Assembly: GCA_004020875.1 (NCBI GenBank)
Contig: SAPZ01000017.1
Span: 62,001 to 126,000, forward strand
DNA: 64,000 nt
Direction: 5' to 3'
Source of the DNA: Mesorhizobium sp.
Lineage (GTDB): Bacteria > Pseudomonadota > Alphaproteobacteria > Rhizobiales > Rhizobiaceae
The notes below the pieces were generated by a model. That model was not told the origin of the DNA. It ran no database searches and saw only the letters and a program-made list of their open reading frames with translations. A program made the position numbers and the translations under genes. Of this stretch, positions 17,025 to 25,827 are shown in pieces (positions within the stretch are counted from its first letter, which is position 1; each line of letters begins with the position of its first letter).

Positions 17025-17570
17025 CTATTCCGTCCTGATGCGCATTTCCACGCGACGGTTGACCGGATCGTACGGATTGGCGACGCGCGGATGCGACTTG
17101 CCGAGGCCGATCGCTTCGAGCCGCGCCGATTCAACGCCGTTCGCCTCGAGGAAGGCCGCCACCGATTGCGCTCTCCGCTGCGACAGGTCCTGGTTGTAGC
17201 GATCCGTGCCGGTCGCGTCGGTGTGGCCTTCGACGACGAAGCTGAACGTGCTCAACCGGTTGTCCTTCAGCGCCTTGGCGAACTCGTCCAGCTCCGCGCG
17301 GGCGGTCTGGTCGAGCTGGGCCGAATCCAGCGCGAAGTTGATCATCATGTCGAGGCCGGCCTTCTGGGGCGGCGCCTCGCTCTTCTCGGCCTTGCTCTTG
17401 CATTCTTCCTCGGTGCCGACACAGATGCCGCGTGACGCGCCAAGATTTCCCTGGCCGGCGAAGAATTTTACGATGTCTTCCGATTTCTGAAGCGGATCGG
17501 CGTAAACGTGCGTTGAAAAAAGCACGATCGCCAATGCCAAGGCTGAGCTGCCCCACCGCATGACCGTCAC
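17025..17570 (-). CDS. OmpA-like peptidoglycan-binding protein
   Basis: This exported protein of 181 residues has a signal peptide (about 1-24, ending THVYA) and a C-terminal OmpA/MotB domain (about 70-181). The domain motifs are FALDSAQLDQ, VVEGHTDATGTDRYN, LSQRRAQSV and NRRVEMRI, including the conserved Asp and Arg that bind diaminopimelate. Between them is a short Cys-containing segment (GICVGTEEECKSKAEK). It converges on the M23/transglycosylase gene. A wall-anchoring job in the same T6SS envelope context is plausible, although it is on the opposite strand and may be an independent unit. Confidence 0.85.
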   Translation of the reverse strand: MTVMRWGSSALALAIVLFSTHVYADPLQKSEDIVKFFAGQGNLGASRGICVGTEEECKSKAEKSEAPPQKAGLDMMINFALDSAQLDQTARAELDEFAKALKDNRLSTFSFVVEGHTDATGTDRYNQDLSQRRAQSVAAFLEANGVESARLEAIGLGKSHPRVANPYDPVNRRVEMRIRTE

Positions 17571-17740
17571 TCCTGTTTGAGCCCTGTTTGAGCGGTTTTT
17601 CGCTGGCGCGGACTATATCAAATCCTAAAGCGATTGTCTGTGAACAAGCGCACGTTGCCGATGGCCGACGCCTGATAAGGTTGACGCTTGACCGGCGCTT
17701 GGCCGCGGGTTTCAGTGCTATTTGTGCCGATGCTCGGGGT

Positions 17741-18310
17741 ATGGCAGCGATGGCCAATGAACTCGGATACAGAACGGCAAGGGATCTGTTTCTTGCCTGT
17801 CCCGCGATCGCCCGGGACATGAAGTCGCCGGCCGTCGCCCAACCACCGCTGGAATTCTGCCGCGCGCTGCTCGCCGGGCGCGTCCCCGAGGAAGCCGTCA
17901 CCTTCTGTGCATACCTCCTGCCCGAGCGCGCCGCGGTCTGGTGGGGGCATGAATGCCTGAGCCATCTCGCCGAGCTCCTTGCCGAAAGGGATCTCGAATT
18001 GCTGGCGCTCGTCAGCGATTGGGTGGGCGAGCCCGGCAATCCTCGCCATCGGGCGGCGCTGGGCAGCGCTGTCGATCCGTCGCCGGCAACGCCTGCTGCC
18101 TGGATCGCCTTGTCGGCGGCGTGGCGTGACCCGGCCTTCGATATGCTGTCGACCGGATTCCCCGCCGCCCACGCCGTCAATGCCGGTATCCTGGCGGGGC
18201 TGGCGCGCATCTCGACCGCGGATCGCTTCGCCGTGCTTTCCGCCTTTGTCGAAATGGGCATCCAGATGGTGGAGATGGAGGCGCAGCGGCAATCGGTCGA
18301 CGCGTATTAG
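17741..18310 (+). CDS. DUF6931-like cytoplasmic protein
   Basis: The most likely product is 189 residues starting at the ATG at 17741 (MAAMANELGYRTARDLF). An upstream in-frame TTG at 17588 would add 51 residues of less protein-like sequence. It is helical and Ala/Leu-rich without membrane segments. Conserved-looking parts are PLEFCRALLAGRVPEEAVTF, ERAAVWWGHECL and AWRDPAFDMLSTGF. It resembles DUF6931 proteins that I associate with rhizobial T6SS regions; the family call is from memory and unverified. It is divergent from the OmpA-like gene. No function can be assigned. Confidence 0.65.
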   Translation: MAAMANELGYRTARDLFLACPAIARDMKSPAVAQPPLEFCRALLAGRVPEEAVTFCAYLLPERAAVWWGHECLSHLAELLAERDLELLALVSDWVGEPGNPRHRAALGSAVDPSPATPAAWIALSAAWRDPAFDMLSTGFPAAHAVNAGILAGLARISTADRFAVLSAFVEMGIQMVEMEAQRQSVDAY

Positions 18311-18312
18311 GG

Positions 18313-18358
18313 AGCATGATCCTTCCGAAAACCGGTTCTCACTTTTCCGGATCATGCT
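18313..18358. repeat. Rhizobial palindromic intergenic repeat, copy 1
   Basis: AGCATGATCC (18313-18322) and its exact complement GGATCATGCT (18349-18358) flank a core containing GAAAACCGGTTCTCACTTT. A T-run follows on the plus strand, so it could also end transcription of the DUF6931-like gene that stops two bases upstream. The core matches the second copy near 53541-53584. Such elements are common in rhizobial genomes. Confidence 0.75.
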
Positions 18359-18378
18359 TTTTGGCTTCCGCCTGACAA

Positions 18379-18691
18379 TCACTGGCAGCCGCCTTGCGTC
18401 CACCTGGACAAAGCGACCTTGAAGCGGGTGCCGAGCGAATGCTGCAGGCGCAACAGGGAGAGGTCGTTGGCGGCGAAATTCTTCGCCTGCTCACGCCCCG
18501 TTCCAACGATTGCAGCCGTCGCAGTTCTTGCCCTGCCAGACCGACTCGTCGAGGCCTTCGACCGGGCTGAAAAGCGGTTCTCCCTTGATCGGTTGGGCTA
18601 TGCTCTTGCCGTCGATCGCCGCGTCGCCGAACTGACCGGACGAGCGGTTACGACGCCATGCGTCGGGAAAGAACGGTTGTCGGTGACGATA
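18379..18691 (-). pseudogene. Degraded 3' extension of the small lipoprotein gene
   Basis: The frame that encodes the lipoprotein continues as protein-like sequence past its TAG stop (18692-18694): QPFFPDAWRRNRSSGQFGD, then PLFSPVEGLDESVWQGKNC and DGCNRWNG, until a TGA at 18491-18493. Removing one base from the GGGG run (plus-strand CCCC at 18496-18499) restores an open frame, NGREQAKNFAANDLSL onward, ending WTQGGCQ and a stop at 18379-18381. The ancestral product would be about 190 residues. One in-frame stop plus one frameshift in a homopolymer indicate a decayed gene, or two sequence errors. The translation was done by hand. Confidence 0.6.
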
Positions 18692-18952
18692 CTACCAGCC
18701 ACCGCCGCCACCGCCGCCGCTCCCACCTAAGGGTGCAATGACGGGCGTGGTTTCGTTCTTGACCGGTTTGATCAGTTTCTTGGCAGTCACCTTCTTCTGC
18801 TTGACGACCTTTGGCGTCGTCACGCGAACCTGCGTGGTGCGATGTTTCGTTACCGGCGCCGGTTCGACCCTGGGCGCTATGGTCGTGCACGCAGCGACCG
18901 TGAGGGATAGGAATGTTGCGATGAACGCCTGCTTCAATGCCCTGCCCACCAT
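18692..18952 (-). CDS. Small Lys-rich lipoprotein with Gly-rich tail
   Basis: About 86 residues: a signal peptide with lipobox (LSLTVAAC, Cys followed by TTIAP), a basic Thr/Lys/Val-rich central part and a C-terminal run of seven glycines ending in Trp. A lipid-anchored envelope protein is likely. The ATG at 18952 follows an AAGGAGG sequence placed unusually close; a TTG at 18970, overlapping the stop of the caspase-like gene, is the alternative start. The protein probably once continued beyond the present TAG (see the pseudogene entry). It appears to be co-transcribed with the upstream caspase/Sel1 gene. No family recognised. Confidence 0.6.
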   Translation of the reverse strand: MVGRALKQAFIATFLSLTVAACTTIAPRVEPAPVTKHRTTQVRVTTPKVVKQKKVTAKKLIKPVKNETTPVIAPLGGSGGGGGGGW

Positions 18953-18966
18953 TGCCTCCTTGTTGA

Positions 18967-21516
18967 TCAAAACAGGTCCCGACGCGGATTGGCCTGTTCC
19001 CAGATGGCTCTGGCAGTCTTGACCAATTGGTCGTCTACCGAGCCACCGGTCGCGATTTTGGATTTGAGTTCGGAGCGCAGTTGCTTGAGGGCAGCCGCCT
19101 TCGGCTTTGCGCCGAACTGCGCCAAGGTCGACCGAGCGACTGGCAACTCGTTGCGCAGATCAAGTCCTGCCGCGAACGCCAGATAGCGGACGGCGACGGC
19201 CTGATCGGACTTGTCGCCTTTCTGCATTTCGATGGCCGCGCGATCATAGGCCGCTGAGTAGTCGCCACGGTCGGTCGCCAGTTCGAATAGCCTCTGTGCT
19301 TCGGCAAGGTTCTGATCGACGCCATCACCGTCCCGGTACATGCGCGCAAGACTGCCGGGCGCATATGGTTGGCCGAGATCCATCGCCTTCTGGAAAAGTG
19401 CCCGCGCCTGCTTCGTATCCTTCTCGACGCCACGTCCGCTAAGGTAGTTGCGCCCAAGAATGTTCATCGAATACATGTCCTGGCGCTCGACGCCTGCCTT
19501 GAGGAAGGCGACGGCACGAGCCGGGTCGGCGGGCACGCCATTGCGGCCTTCGGTGAAGATCGCAGCGAGATCGTTCATGGCATAGGTGTGACCCATGGCC
19601 GCCGCTTTGAGCAGCAAATCCAAGCCCTTGCCGGTATCGCGCTGGACGCCAAGACCATTGAACAGCGCGCGTCCCCAAGCGGTCATTCCATAAGGATCGC
19701 CTTTATCAGACGCCTTAGCGTAGAAGCCATTCGCCTTCGACGGGTCCACGGCCGTTCCTATGCCGGACGAAGCGATGTAACCGAGCTCGAACACAGCGCG
19801 GACATGTCCCTTGTCGGCGGCGTCCTGAATGGCCTTCTTCGCCTCGTCGACCTTGCCGGCGGCGAGCAGCGCGCGCCCCAGTTCGTAGTGGAAGCGCGCG
19901 ACATCGGGATAGGCTTTCACCGCCGCCCGGCAGGCCTCCACCGCGCCGGCGCCGATCTCGTTCGGCAGCAGGCCGGGGACGACGCCCTGCAGGTCCAAAG
20001 GCTCGCCTGCCTGTGTGTCGCAAGGATCGACGCTTGGCGACAGCTTCATCGTCGCAGGCTTAGACGAGGTGTTATCCGCCGCGATCTCGAAGCCGACGAT
20101 CAGCGGTTTTGCGGCGCCTATCTGAGGTTCGTAGCGCAGCTGGCCGATTTCATTGGCCCTCAGGCTCGATTGCGGCGACAGGGTCCGATCGGGCAGGGAC
20201 AGCGTCCCCGTCGCCGGATAGCTCGCGAGCTTCACGCTGACCGCCGGATCCTTGGTCGGCAAATCCAGCTTCAGCGGAACCGGACCGACACCGACGGGAA
20301 TCTTCACGTCGCGGTTCTCGATCGCCTCGGCGGCGCCGGCGATGTGGATGCCACGCTCTGCCACCTGCTGCTTCTGCTCGGACTCCAGCGAGGCCACGAG
20401 CTGCTTGCCGGCGGCGCCGTCGCCATTCTTGACCCTGAACACCAGAATGCCTTGCGATCCGCCGCCCCATTCGTCATGCGCGGCATAGGCCAGCATATCG
20501 ACCTGGTCCTCGGTGTCGGCGCCCTTCGGCACATCCATCGCGAGTCGCGGCAGATCCTTGCCCTCTATGGGCTGGCCCGTTGCGACCGGCCTGTTGTCCA
20601 GGATCAGACGCCCCAGCGCCGGCGGTCTTTCGATGCTGATAGTGACCGCGCCGCCGTCGACGTCGACGGGCACCGGCAGGTCGAGCACGACAGGCCCGAC
20701 GCCGGCCGGCACGGTCTTTTCCAGCACCGGCGGCAAAGCGGGCCGGCTGGCGCGGCGCATGAGCACCACCTCGTCGATCAGCGAGGAATTCTCCCACGGA
20801 ACCTGGGCGCCCTTGGTGGCCTCGACCACGTCGCGGCGCACGGCCGCCATGACCGAGCGTATCTCCTGGTTGGGCGCCAGCGCGCGGCGGGAGAAGGCGG
20901 ATGAAAACGGGCTGAGATCGCCGGACCCGTCATAGGCGACGGCGCCGGGCTCCGTGGCGAAGGCGATCAGCGTGTTCAGCGAGCTTTTCACCTGGGCGAG
21001 GCCGGTGCCGCCGGCCGCGATTAACTGGTCGCGCAGCCAGTAATCCTTGCGCGGAAACGGATTGTTGCGGCAGGCGTCGAGAATGATCACCTGGATCTTC
21101 GATTTGGCGCGCAACTGCTGCAGGACGTCGTCGAGCTTGACCGCCTGGACCTCGATATCGGCCGCAGCCTTCAGCGATGCATCGACCGGGATCAGGAAAT
21201 TCTCGCCGCCAATCTGAAAGCCGTGGCCCGAATAATAGACGACCGCGAGATCGGCACCGTCGGCCGCGGCGAGATAATTGCGGAACTCCTTCTCGAACTG
21301 GAGCTTGGTGAGGTCCTTGGCGACGAACACATCGAACCCGGCCAGCCGAAACGTGTTCGAAACGTCCTCGGCATCCTTGTCAGGATTCTTCAGGGCCGGA
21401 ATTTCGCGGTATTCGGAATTGCCTATGACAAGCGCAACCCTTCGATCGGCACGCGCCTGCACCGTCGTGAGACCCACGAAGATCAAGGCTGCAATCAGCA
21501 CACAGCGTCGCAGCAT
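18967..21516 (-). CDS. Secreted caspase-like (C14) protein with Sel1 repeats
   Basis: An 849-residue protein with a signal peptide (MLRRCVLIAALIFVGL, cleavage near QARA) and an N-terminal caspase-like domain (about 24-240). The catalytic dyad is visible: His98 in YYSGHGFQ and Cys149 in LDACRNNPFP. Two related beta-rich segments follow (each starting near PxGVGPVxLxLP, about 265-370 and 400-500). The C-terminus (about 545-800) is a set of Sel1/TPR-like repeats such as AFLKAGVERQDMYSMNILGR and GYIASSGIGTAVDPSKA. I chose the ATG at 21516 since it directly precedes the signal peptide. Orthocaspase-Sel1 proteins are known in rhizobia, but substrates are not. Export to the periplasm sets it apart from cytoplasmic metacaspases. 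Confidence 0.85.
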   Translation of the reverse strand: MLRRCVLIAALIFVGLTTVQARADRRVALVIGNSEYREIPALKNPDKDAEDVSNTFRLAGFDVFVAKDLTKLQFEKEFRNYLAAADGADLAVVYYSGHGFQIGGENFLIPVDASLKAAADIEVQAVKLDDVLQQLRAKSKIQVIILDACRNNPFPRKDYWLRDQLIAAGGTGLAQVKSSLNTLIAFATEPGAVAYDGSGDLSPFSSAFSRRALAPNQEIRSVMAAVRRDVVEATKGAQVPWENSSLIDEVVLMRRASRPALPPVLEKTVPAGVGPVVLDLPVPVDVDGGAVTISIERPPALGRLILDNRPVATGQPIEGKDLPRLAMDVPKGADTEDQVDMLAYAAHDEWGGGSQGILVFRVKNGDGAAGKQLVASLESEQKQQVAERGIHIAGAAEAIENRDVKIPVGVGPVPLKLDLPTKDPAVSVKLASYPATGTLSLPDRTLSPQSSLRANEIGQLRYEPQIGAAKPLIVGFEIAADNTSSKPATMKLSPSVDPCDTQAGEPLDLQGVVPGLLPNEIGAGAVEACRAAVKAYPDVARFHYELGRALLAAGKVDEAKKAIQDAADKGHVRAVFELGYIASSGIGTAVDPSKANGFYAKASDKGDPYGMTAWGRALFNGLGVQRDTGKGLDLLLKAAAMGHTYAMNDLAAIFTEGRNGVPADPARAVAFLKAGVERQDMYSMNILGRNYLSGRGVEKDTKQARALFQKAMDLGQPYAPGSLARMYRDGDGVDQNLAEAQRLFELATDRGDYSAAYDRAAIEMQKGDKSDQAVAVRYLAFAAGLDLRNELPVARSTLAQFGAKPKAAALKQLRSELKSKIATGGSVDDQLVKTARAIWEQANPRRDLF

Positions 21517-21829
21517 GGCAAAATCCCTAACTGCTATCTCCAGTCGGCCACAAGAACGCAGCTTGCGGCATCGCGGTCTGTTAAAGACTTCACAATCTGC
21601 CAAAATGGCAAGGACCGCCGCTGCAGGGCAGCTCGCGCATCCAATAGACTGCTAAAATAACTCAGAGACCGAGGCGCCGCAATGACCTGGGAGGGGCGCG
21701 GGGCCAAGTGTCGATGCAGGACCGCCGTAGCGATGCACGCCGGCCGCGGCGAGCATCTACTTCACCGGCCATTGCCTCCGCGCTGCACTCCGCGTTTACT
21801 ATTGCGCCATACCAGCCGTCGAGAGCCAC
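21517..21829. promoter_or_regulatory. Divergent intergenic region, caspase-like gene and LuxR regulator
   Basis: About 313 bp between divergent starts. A short palindrome TGCCA-AAA-TGGCA lies at 21598-21610, upstream of the caspase-like gene. I see no further structured element or supportable gene. Confidence 0.4.
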
Positions 21830-24565
21830 ATGCTGATAGAGACGAAGCTCCAGCCGCCTCATTTGCGCGACGCCCTTGTTCAAAGGCCCCGGCTGCTGCG
21901 CACCCTGGACGCGGCGACGGCGGGAAAGCTGACGGTGGTGACCTCGCCCGCCGGCTTCGGCAAATCGACCCTGCTGTCGCAATGGGCCGCCGGCATATCC
22001 GGCGGCGTAGCCCAGGTCGCGTGGCTATCAATCGACCGGCTGGACAACGATCTCGCCCGCTTCCTCAAATATCTCGCCGCCGCCTTCCACCGCGTGGACC
22101 CCGACATTGCCGGCAACGCGGAATCGCTGATCGACTCCAGCCCGGTGACGCCGATCGATTCCATCCTCACCGCCATTATCAACCAATTGTCGCGTCGCGC
22201 CGCGCCGATCTACCTCGTTCTCGACGATGCGCATCTGATCGTCTCCGGCGAGATAGCCGCCTGCATCAACATGCTGGTCGCCTATGCGCCGCCCGCCTTG
22301 CGCATCGTGCTCGCGACCCGCGGCGAGCTGCCGCTCGAGCTTGCCCATATGAAGATGAAGGGACATGTGGTCAGCCTCGGCGACAGCGACCTGCGCTTTT
22401 CGCTCGAGGAGACCGAGGACTATCTTGCCAATGTCTGCGGCCTCGACCTCGCTGTCTCGGCCGTGGTGGCGCTCCACCACAAGACCGAAGGCTGGCCGGC
22501 CGGCCTGCAGCTTGCCGCCTTGGCTTTGGCGCATGAGGGCTCGCGGGAAGCCTTCATCGCCGAATTTTCCGGCAGCCAGCGCGACGTGGCGATGTTCCTC
22601 ACGCACGATGTGCTCGCCCGGCAGGCGCCCGACATCCAGGATTTCCTGCTCAGGACCTCTATCCTCGATCGCTTCTGCCTGGGCCTCGTCGAGGCGGTCT
22701 GTCCGGGACGGGACTGCGCCGCAGCGCTGGCCGCCATCGAGCAGTCGAACCTTTTCCTCATCGCGCTCGATTCCTCGGGACAATGGTTCCGCTATCACCA
22801 CCTGTTCTCGGAGTTCCTGCGCAACAAGCTGGATGGCTGGGCGCCCGGGGCACGCACGGACCTGCATCGCTCAGCCGCCGCCTGGCTGGCAGCCCGAGGC
22901 TATATCTCCGACGCGGTCGACCACGCGCTTGCCAGCGGCGACGCCGACCATGCGGCGCGCCTGGTCGAGGAATGCGCCATGCCGCTGACCATGCAGGGCC
23001 ATATCCCCAAGCTGACGGAGTGGCTGAACCACCTTCCCCCGGACCTCATCGCCGCCCGCCCCCGTCTGCTCCTTGCGCGCGTCTGGGCGCAGTTCCACAT
23101 GAGCCGGCCGCGCCAGGCGGTCCGCATCCTCAAACAGGCCAAGATCCTGATCGGGCAGCTTGCCGAGCGCGGCGAGATCGACCGCGCGACCACCCGCTCG
23201 CTCAAGGCCGAGCTGCAAACGCTGACGGCCGGCGTCATCAGTGCCACCGACCGCTCCCGCACCGCGACCCGGGTCGCCTCGCGCTGGCTTGCGGATTTTC
23301 CCGAAGACGAGCCTTTCGCGCGCGGCACGCTCGCCAATATCTGCGCCTTCAGCCACTATTCGCTCGGCGAGCTGGATGCCGCACGCTTGCGAAGCCTCGC
23401 GGCACGCGACCATCATGCCGCCGCCAACTCGGTCTTCGGCATCGTCTATTGCGACCTGTTGCTGGGCCTGGTCGAGATCTCCGCCGGCAACCTGGCCGAG
23501 GCGCGCCGATTGCTCGACCGCGCCTGCCGGCTCGCCCGCGAGCGCCTGGGACCCGGCTCCTACACCGAAGCGATGACGGCGATCTTCCATGTCGAGCTCG
23601 CCTATGAATGGAACGACCTGCAGGGCGCCGAGCGCATCCTGCACCAGCATCGGCAGATCATCGAGGAATGCGGGCTCGTCGTGCATGAAATGGCCTGCAA
23701 GCTGCATCTTGCGCGGCTCTCCGCTGCGCATGGGCGGCACGACGAGGCCATCGTCTTCCTCGAACGCGCCGAGCGGCTGGGCATCGAGAAGCGCTACCGC
23801 CGCCTGACTGCGGCCGCGCTGAACGAGCGGGTGCGGTTGCTGTTGTCGCGCGGCGACGTCCGCGCCGCCCGGCTGGCGCTGCGTTCGCGCGGCATCGAGC
23901 CTTCGGCCGAAAGCCGGCCAGCCCCGATCCATCCGCTCGACGAATATGCCCATATCGGCGCCGCGCGCGTGCTGATCGCCGAGGACCACCCGGCCAAGGC
24001 CATCGCCGTGCTCGACCGCATCGCCGAGCGCATGCGCCGCGACGGCCGCCTGCGCGGCTTCATGCAGGTGCGCGCGCTGGTAGCGATCGCCGCGCACAGC
24101 GCGGGCGAAACGCTGCTGGCCCTGGCGGCGGTGGTCGACGTCGTTACCCTGGCGCTGCCGCAGAACGCATTGCGCTCCCTCATCGATGAAGGCCTTCCAA
24201 TGCGCGAGGTGCTCGAATTCGCCCGCTCACGAATTCCGGCCTGGTCACGCAATTCGAGCACGGCCACCTTTGTCGACACGCTCCTGCGCGAGCTGGGCAA
24301 GACCGCGCCTGAGCGTGCGCGCCCGATAGCTATCGCTGTGAAGAAGCAGATGCTGAGCAGCAAGGAAACCGATGTCGCCGCCCTGCTTCTGCGCGCCTAC
24401 ACCAACCGCCAGCTGGCGGAGTCGCTGTCCATGGCGCCCGACACGGTGAAGTGGCATTTGAAGAACATCTTCGGCAAGCTTGGCGTTTCAAGTCGGACGG
24501 AAGCGGTCCTCAAGCTGAAGGAAATCGGGCTAGATGCCGCCACCGAGCGGCAATTGGCTGGCTGA
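21830..24565 (+). CDS. MalT/LAL-type LuxR transcriptional regulator
   Basis: A 911-residue ATP-dependent regulator of the MalT (STAND) class. The N-terminus carries an NTPase with Walker A (SPAGFGKSTLLSQW, about 41-54) and Walker B (IYLVLDDAHLI, about 125-135). The centre is a long TPR-like helical sensor region. The C-terminus is a LuxR-type helix-turn-helix (about 840-905, with SKETDVAALLLRAYTNRQLA and VKWHLKNIFGKLGVSSRTEA). Proteins of this class bind an inducer and ATP, oligomerise and activate nearby promoters. The genes immediately downstream in the same direction, the deacetylase-like enzyme and ABC importer, are its probable targets. The inducer is unknown. Confidence 0.93.
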   Translation: MLIETKLQPPHLRDALVQRPRLLRTLDAATAGKLTVVTSPAGFGKSTLLSQWAAGISGGVAQVAWLSIDRLDNDLARFLKYLAAAFHRVDPDIAGNAESLIDSSPVTPIDSILTAIINQLSRRAAPIYLVLDDAHLIVSGEIAACINMLVAYAPPALRIVLATRGELPLELAHMKMKGHVVSLGDSDLRFSLEETEDYLANVCGLDLAVSAVVALHHKTEGWPAGLQLAALALAHEGSREAFIAEFSGSQRDVAMFLTHDVLARQAPDIQDFLLRTSILDRFCLGLVEAVCPGRDCAAALAAIEQSNLFLIALDSSGQWFRYHHLFSEFLRNKLDGWAPGARTDLHRSAAAWLAARGYISDAVDHALASGDADHAARLVEECAMPLTMQGHIPKLTEWLNHLPPDLIAARPRLLLARVWAQFHMSRPRQAVRILKQAKILIGQLAERGEIDRATTRSLKAELQTLTAGVISATDRSRTATRVASRWLADFPEDEPFARGTLANICAFSHYSLGELDAARLRSLAARDHHAAANSVFGIVYCDLLLGLVEISAGNLAEARRLLDRACRLARERLGPGSYTEAMTAIFHVELAYEWNDLQGAERILHQHRQIIEECGLVVHEMACKLHLARLSAAHGRHDEAIVFLERAERLGIEKRYRRLTAAALNERVRLLLSRGDVRAARLALRSRGIEPSAESRPAPIHPLDEYAHIGAARVLIAEDHPAKAIAVLDRIAERMRRDGRLRGFMQVRALVAIAAHSAGETLLALAAVVDVVTLALPQNALRSLIDEGLPMREVLEFARSRIPAWSRNSSTATFVDTLLRELGKTAPERARPIAIAVKKQMLSSKETDVAALLLRAYTNRQLAESLSMAPDTVKWHLKNIFGKLGVSSRTEAVLKLKEIGLDAATERQLAG

Positions 24566-24600
24566 GCAATCTTCAGTCCGCAATTGCGCCGCGACAAGAA

Positions 24601-24652
24601 CCACCCGAATGGGTGGGCTTAAAAAAGCCACCCGTTACCCGAACGTGTCGGG
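24601..24652. promoter_or_regulatory. Cluster of inverted repeats upstream of the deacetylase/ABC operon
   Basis: Three overlapping or adjacent palindromes occur in 52 bp: CCACCC-GAAT-GGGTGG (24601-24616), GGGTGGGCTT-AAAA-AAGCCACCC (24611-24633, one unpaired G) and CCCGA-ACGTG-TCGGG (24638-24652). They lie between the MalT-like regulator and the next start codon at 24707. They may be regulator-binding sites or a mixed terminator/leader structure. The A-run after the first stem would form a T-run only on the minus strand, where no gene needs ending. Confidence 0.5.
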
Positions 24653-24706
24653 ACAGCGCTAATGTAGCGGGCCATCATCCGGCCCAGATACGCTGGGTGG
24701 AGCCGC

Positions 24707-25807
24707 ATGGCGACTGGTTTCGTTTTCCACGAACTTTATCTTTGGCATAACACCTGGAACTGGAACCAGGTCTTCCCGCCGAGCCTGACGGTCCAGCCTG
24801 GCACGCATGCCGAAAATCCCGAGACCAAGCGCCGCCTGCGCAACCTGCTGGAAGTGAGCGGCATCCTCGACCATCTGGTCACCATCAAACCGCGGCGCGC
24901 CACGGTCGAGGAACTGTCGCGGGTCCACACGCCTGCGCATATCGCCAAGATCAGGGAGATCAGCGACCGCGGCTATGGCGACGCCAGTTCGCTGACCCCG
25001 CTCGGCGCCGGCAGCTATGAGATCGCGCTCCTGGCAGCCGGCGGCGCCATCAAGGCGATGGAGGCCGTCATCACCGGCGAGGTCGACAATGCCTATGCGC
25101 TGATCCGTCCTCCAGGCCATCACGCCACCGCCGATGTCGGTATGGGCTTCTGCCTGTTCTCGAACGCCGCTATCGCCATCCGCCATGCGCAGCAGTTGCA
25201 CGGCCTCACGCGCATCGCGACCGTCGACTGGGACGTGCATCACGGCAACGGCACGCAGGCGATCTTCTACGACGATCCGAGCGTGCTTTCGATCTCGCTG
25301 CACCAGGACAATCTGTTCCCGGTCAATTCCGGCGCGATCGCCGAAAATGGCGAGGGCAAGGGCAAGGGCTTCAACATCAACGTCCCGCTGCCGCCGGGGT
25401 CCGGTCCCGGCGCCTACGCAGCGGCGTTCGAGCGCGTGGTGCTCCCGGCGCTGACACGCTTCAAGCCGGAGCTGATCGTGGTGCCCTCGGGCTTCGACGC
25501 TTCCGGCGTCGATCCGATGGGGCGCATGCTGATGAATTCCAGCGGCTATCGCAGACTGGCGCGCATGCTGCTCGACGCGGCGCGCGAGCTGTGCGGCGGG
25601 CGCCTGGTGATGACGCATGAGGGCGGCTACTCCGAAATGTACGTGCCCTATTGCGGCCTAGCAGTGATCGAGGAGCTTTGCGGGCACCGCACGGGCGTCG
25701 AGGACCCGTGGGACCAGCTGATGGGACAATGGGGTGGAATGTCGGCGCAGCCGCATCAGACGGCAATCATCGACCAGGCTGCCGAACTGGTCAAAAACAT
25801 AAACTGA
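24707..25807 (+). CDS. Class II histone-deacetylase-like amidohydrolase
   Basis: A 366-residue zinc deacetylase of the arginase/HDAC fold. Characteristic motifs are present: the tandem His in RPPGHHATADVGMGFC, zinc ligands Asp and His in TVDWDVHHGNGTQAIFYDD, a third ligand Asp in VPSGFDASGVDP, and the catalytic-pocket Tyr in THEGGYSEMYVP. Bacterial relatives deacetylate acetylpolyamines or other N-acyl amines rather than histones. It is the first gene of a putative operon with a complete ABC importer, 20 bp upstream of the binding protein, which suggests it processes the imported compound in the cytoplasm. The precise substrate is not determined by the sequence. Confidence 0.9.
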   Translation: MATGFVFHELYLWHNTWNWNQVFPPSLTVQPGTHAENPETKRRLRNLLEVSGILDHLVTIKPRRATVEELSRVHTPAHIAKIREISDRGYGDASSLTPLGAGSYEIALLAAGGAIKAMEAVITGEVDNAYALIRPPGHHATADVGMGFCLFSNAAIAIRHAQQLHGLTRIATVDWDVHHGNGTQAIFYDDPSVLSISLHQDNLFPVNSGAIAENGEGKGKGFNINVPLPPGSGPGAYAAAFERVVLPALTRFKPELIVVPSGFDASGVDPMGRMLMNSSGYRRLARMLLDAARELCGGRLVMTHEGGYSEMYVPYCGLAVIEELCGHRTGVEDPWDQLMGQWGGMSAQPHQTAIIDQAAELVKNIN

Positions 25808-25827
25808 CAAAAACAAGGGGAATCGAG

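Noticed and set aside
17131..18261. 376-codon minus-strand frame spanning the OmpA-like and DUF6931-like genes
   Set aside because: It is out of frame with the OmpA gene and antisense to the DUF6931-like gene; the translation shows no domain and has Arg/Ser/Ala-rich shadow composition.
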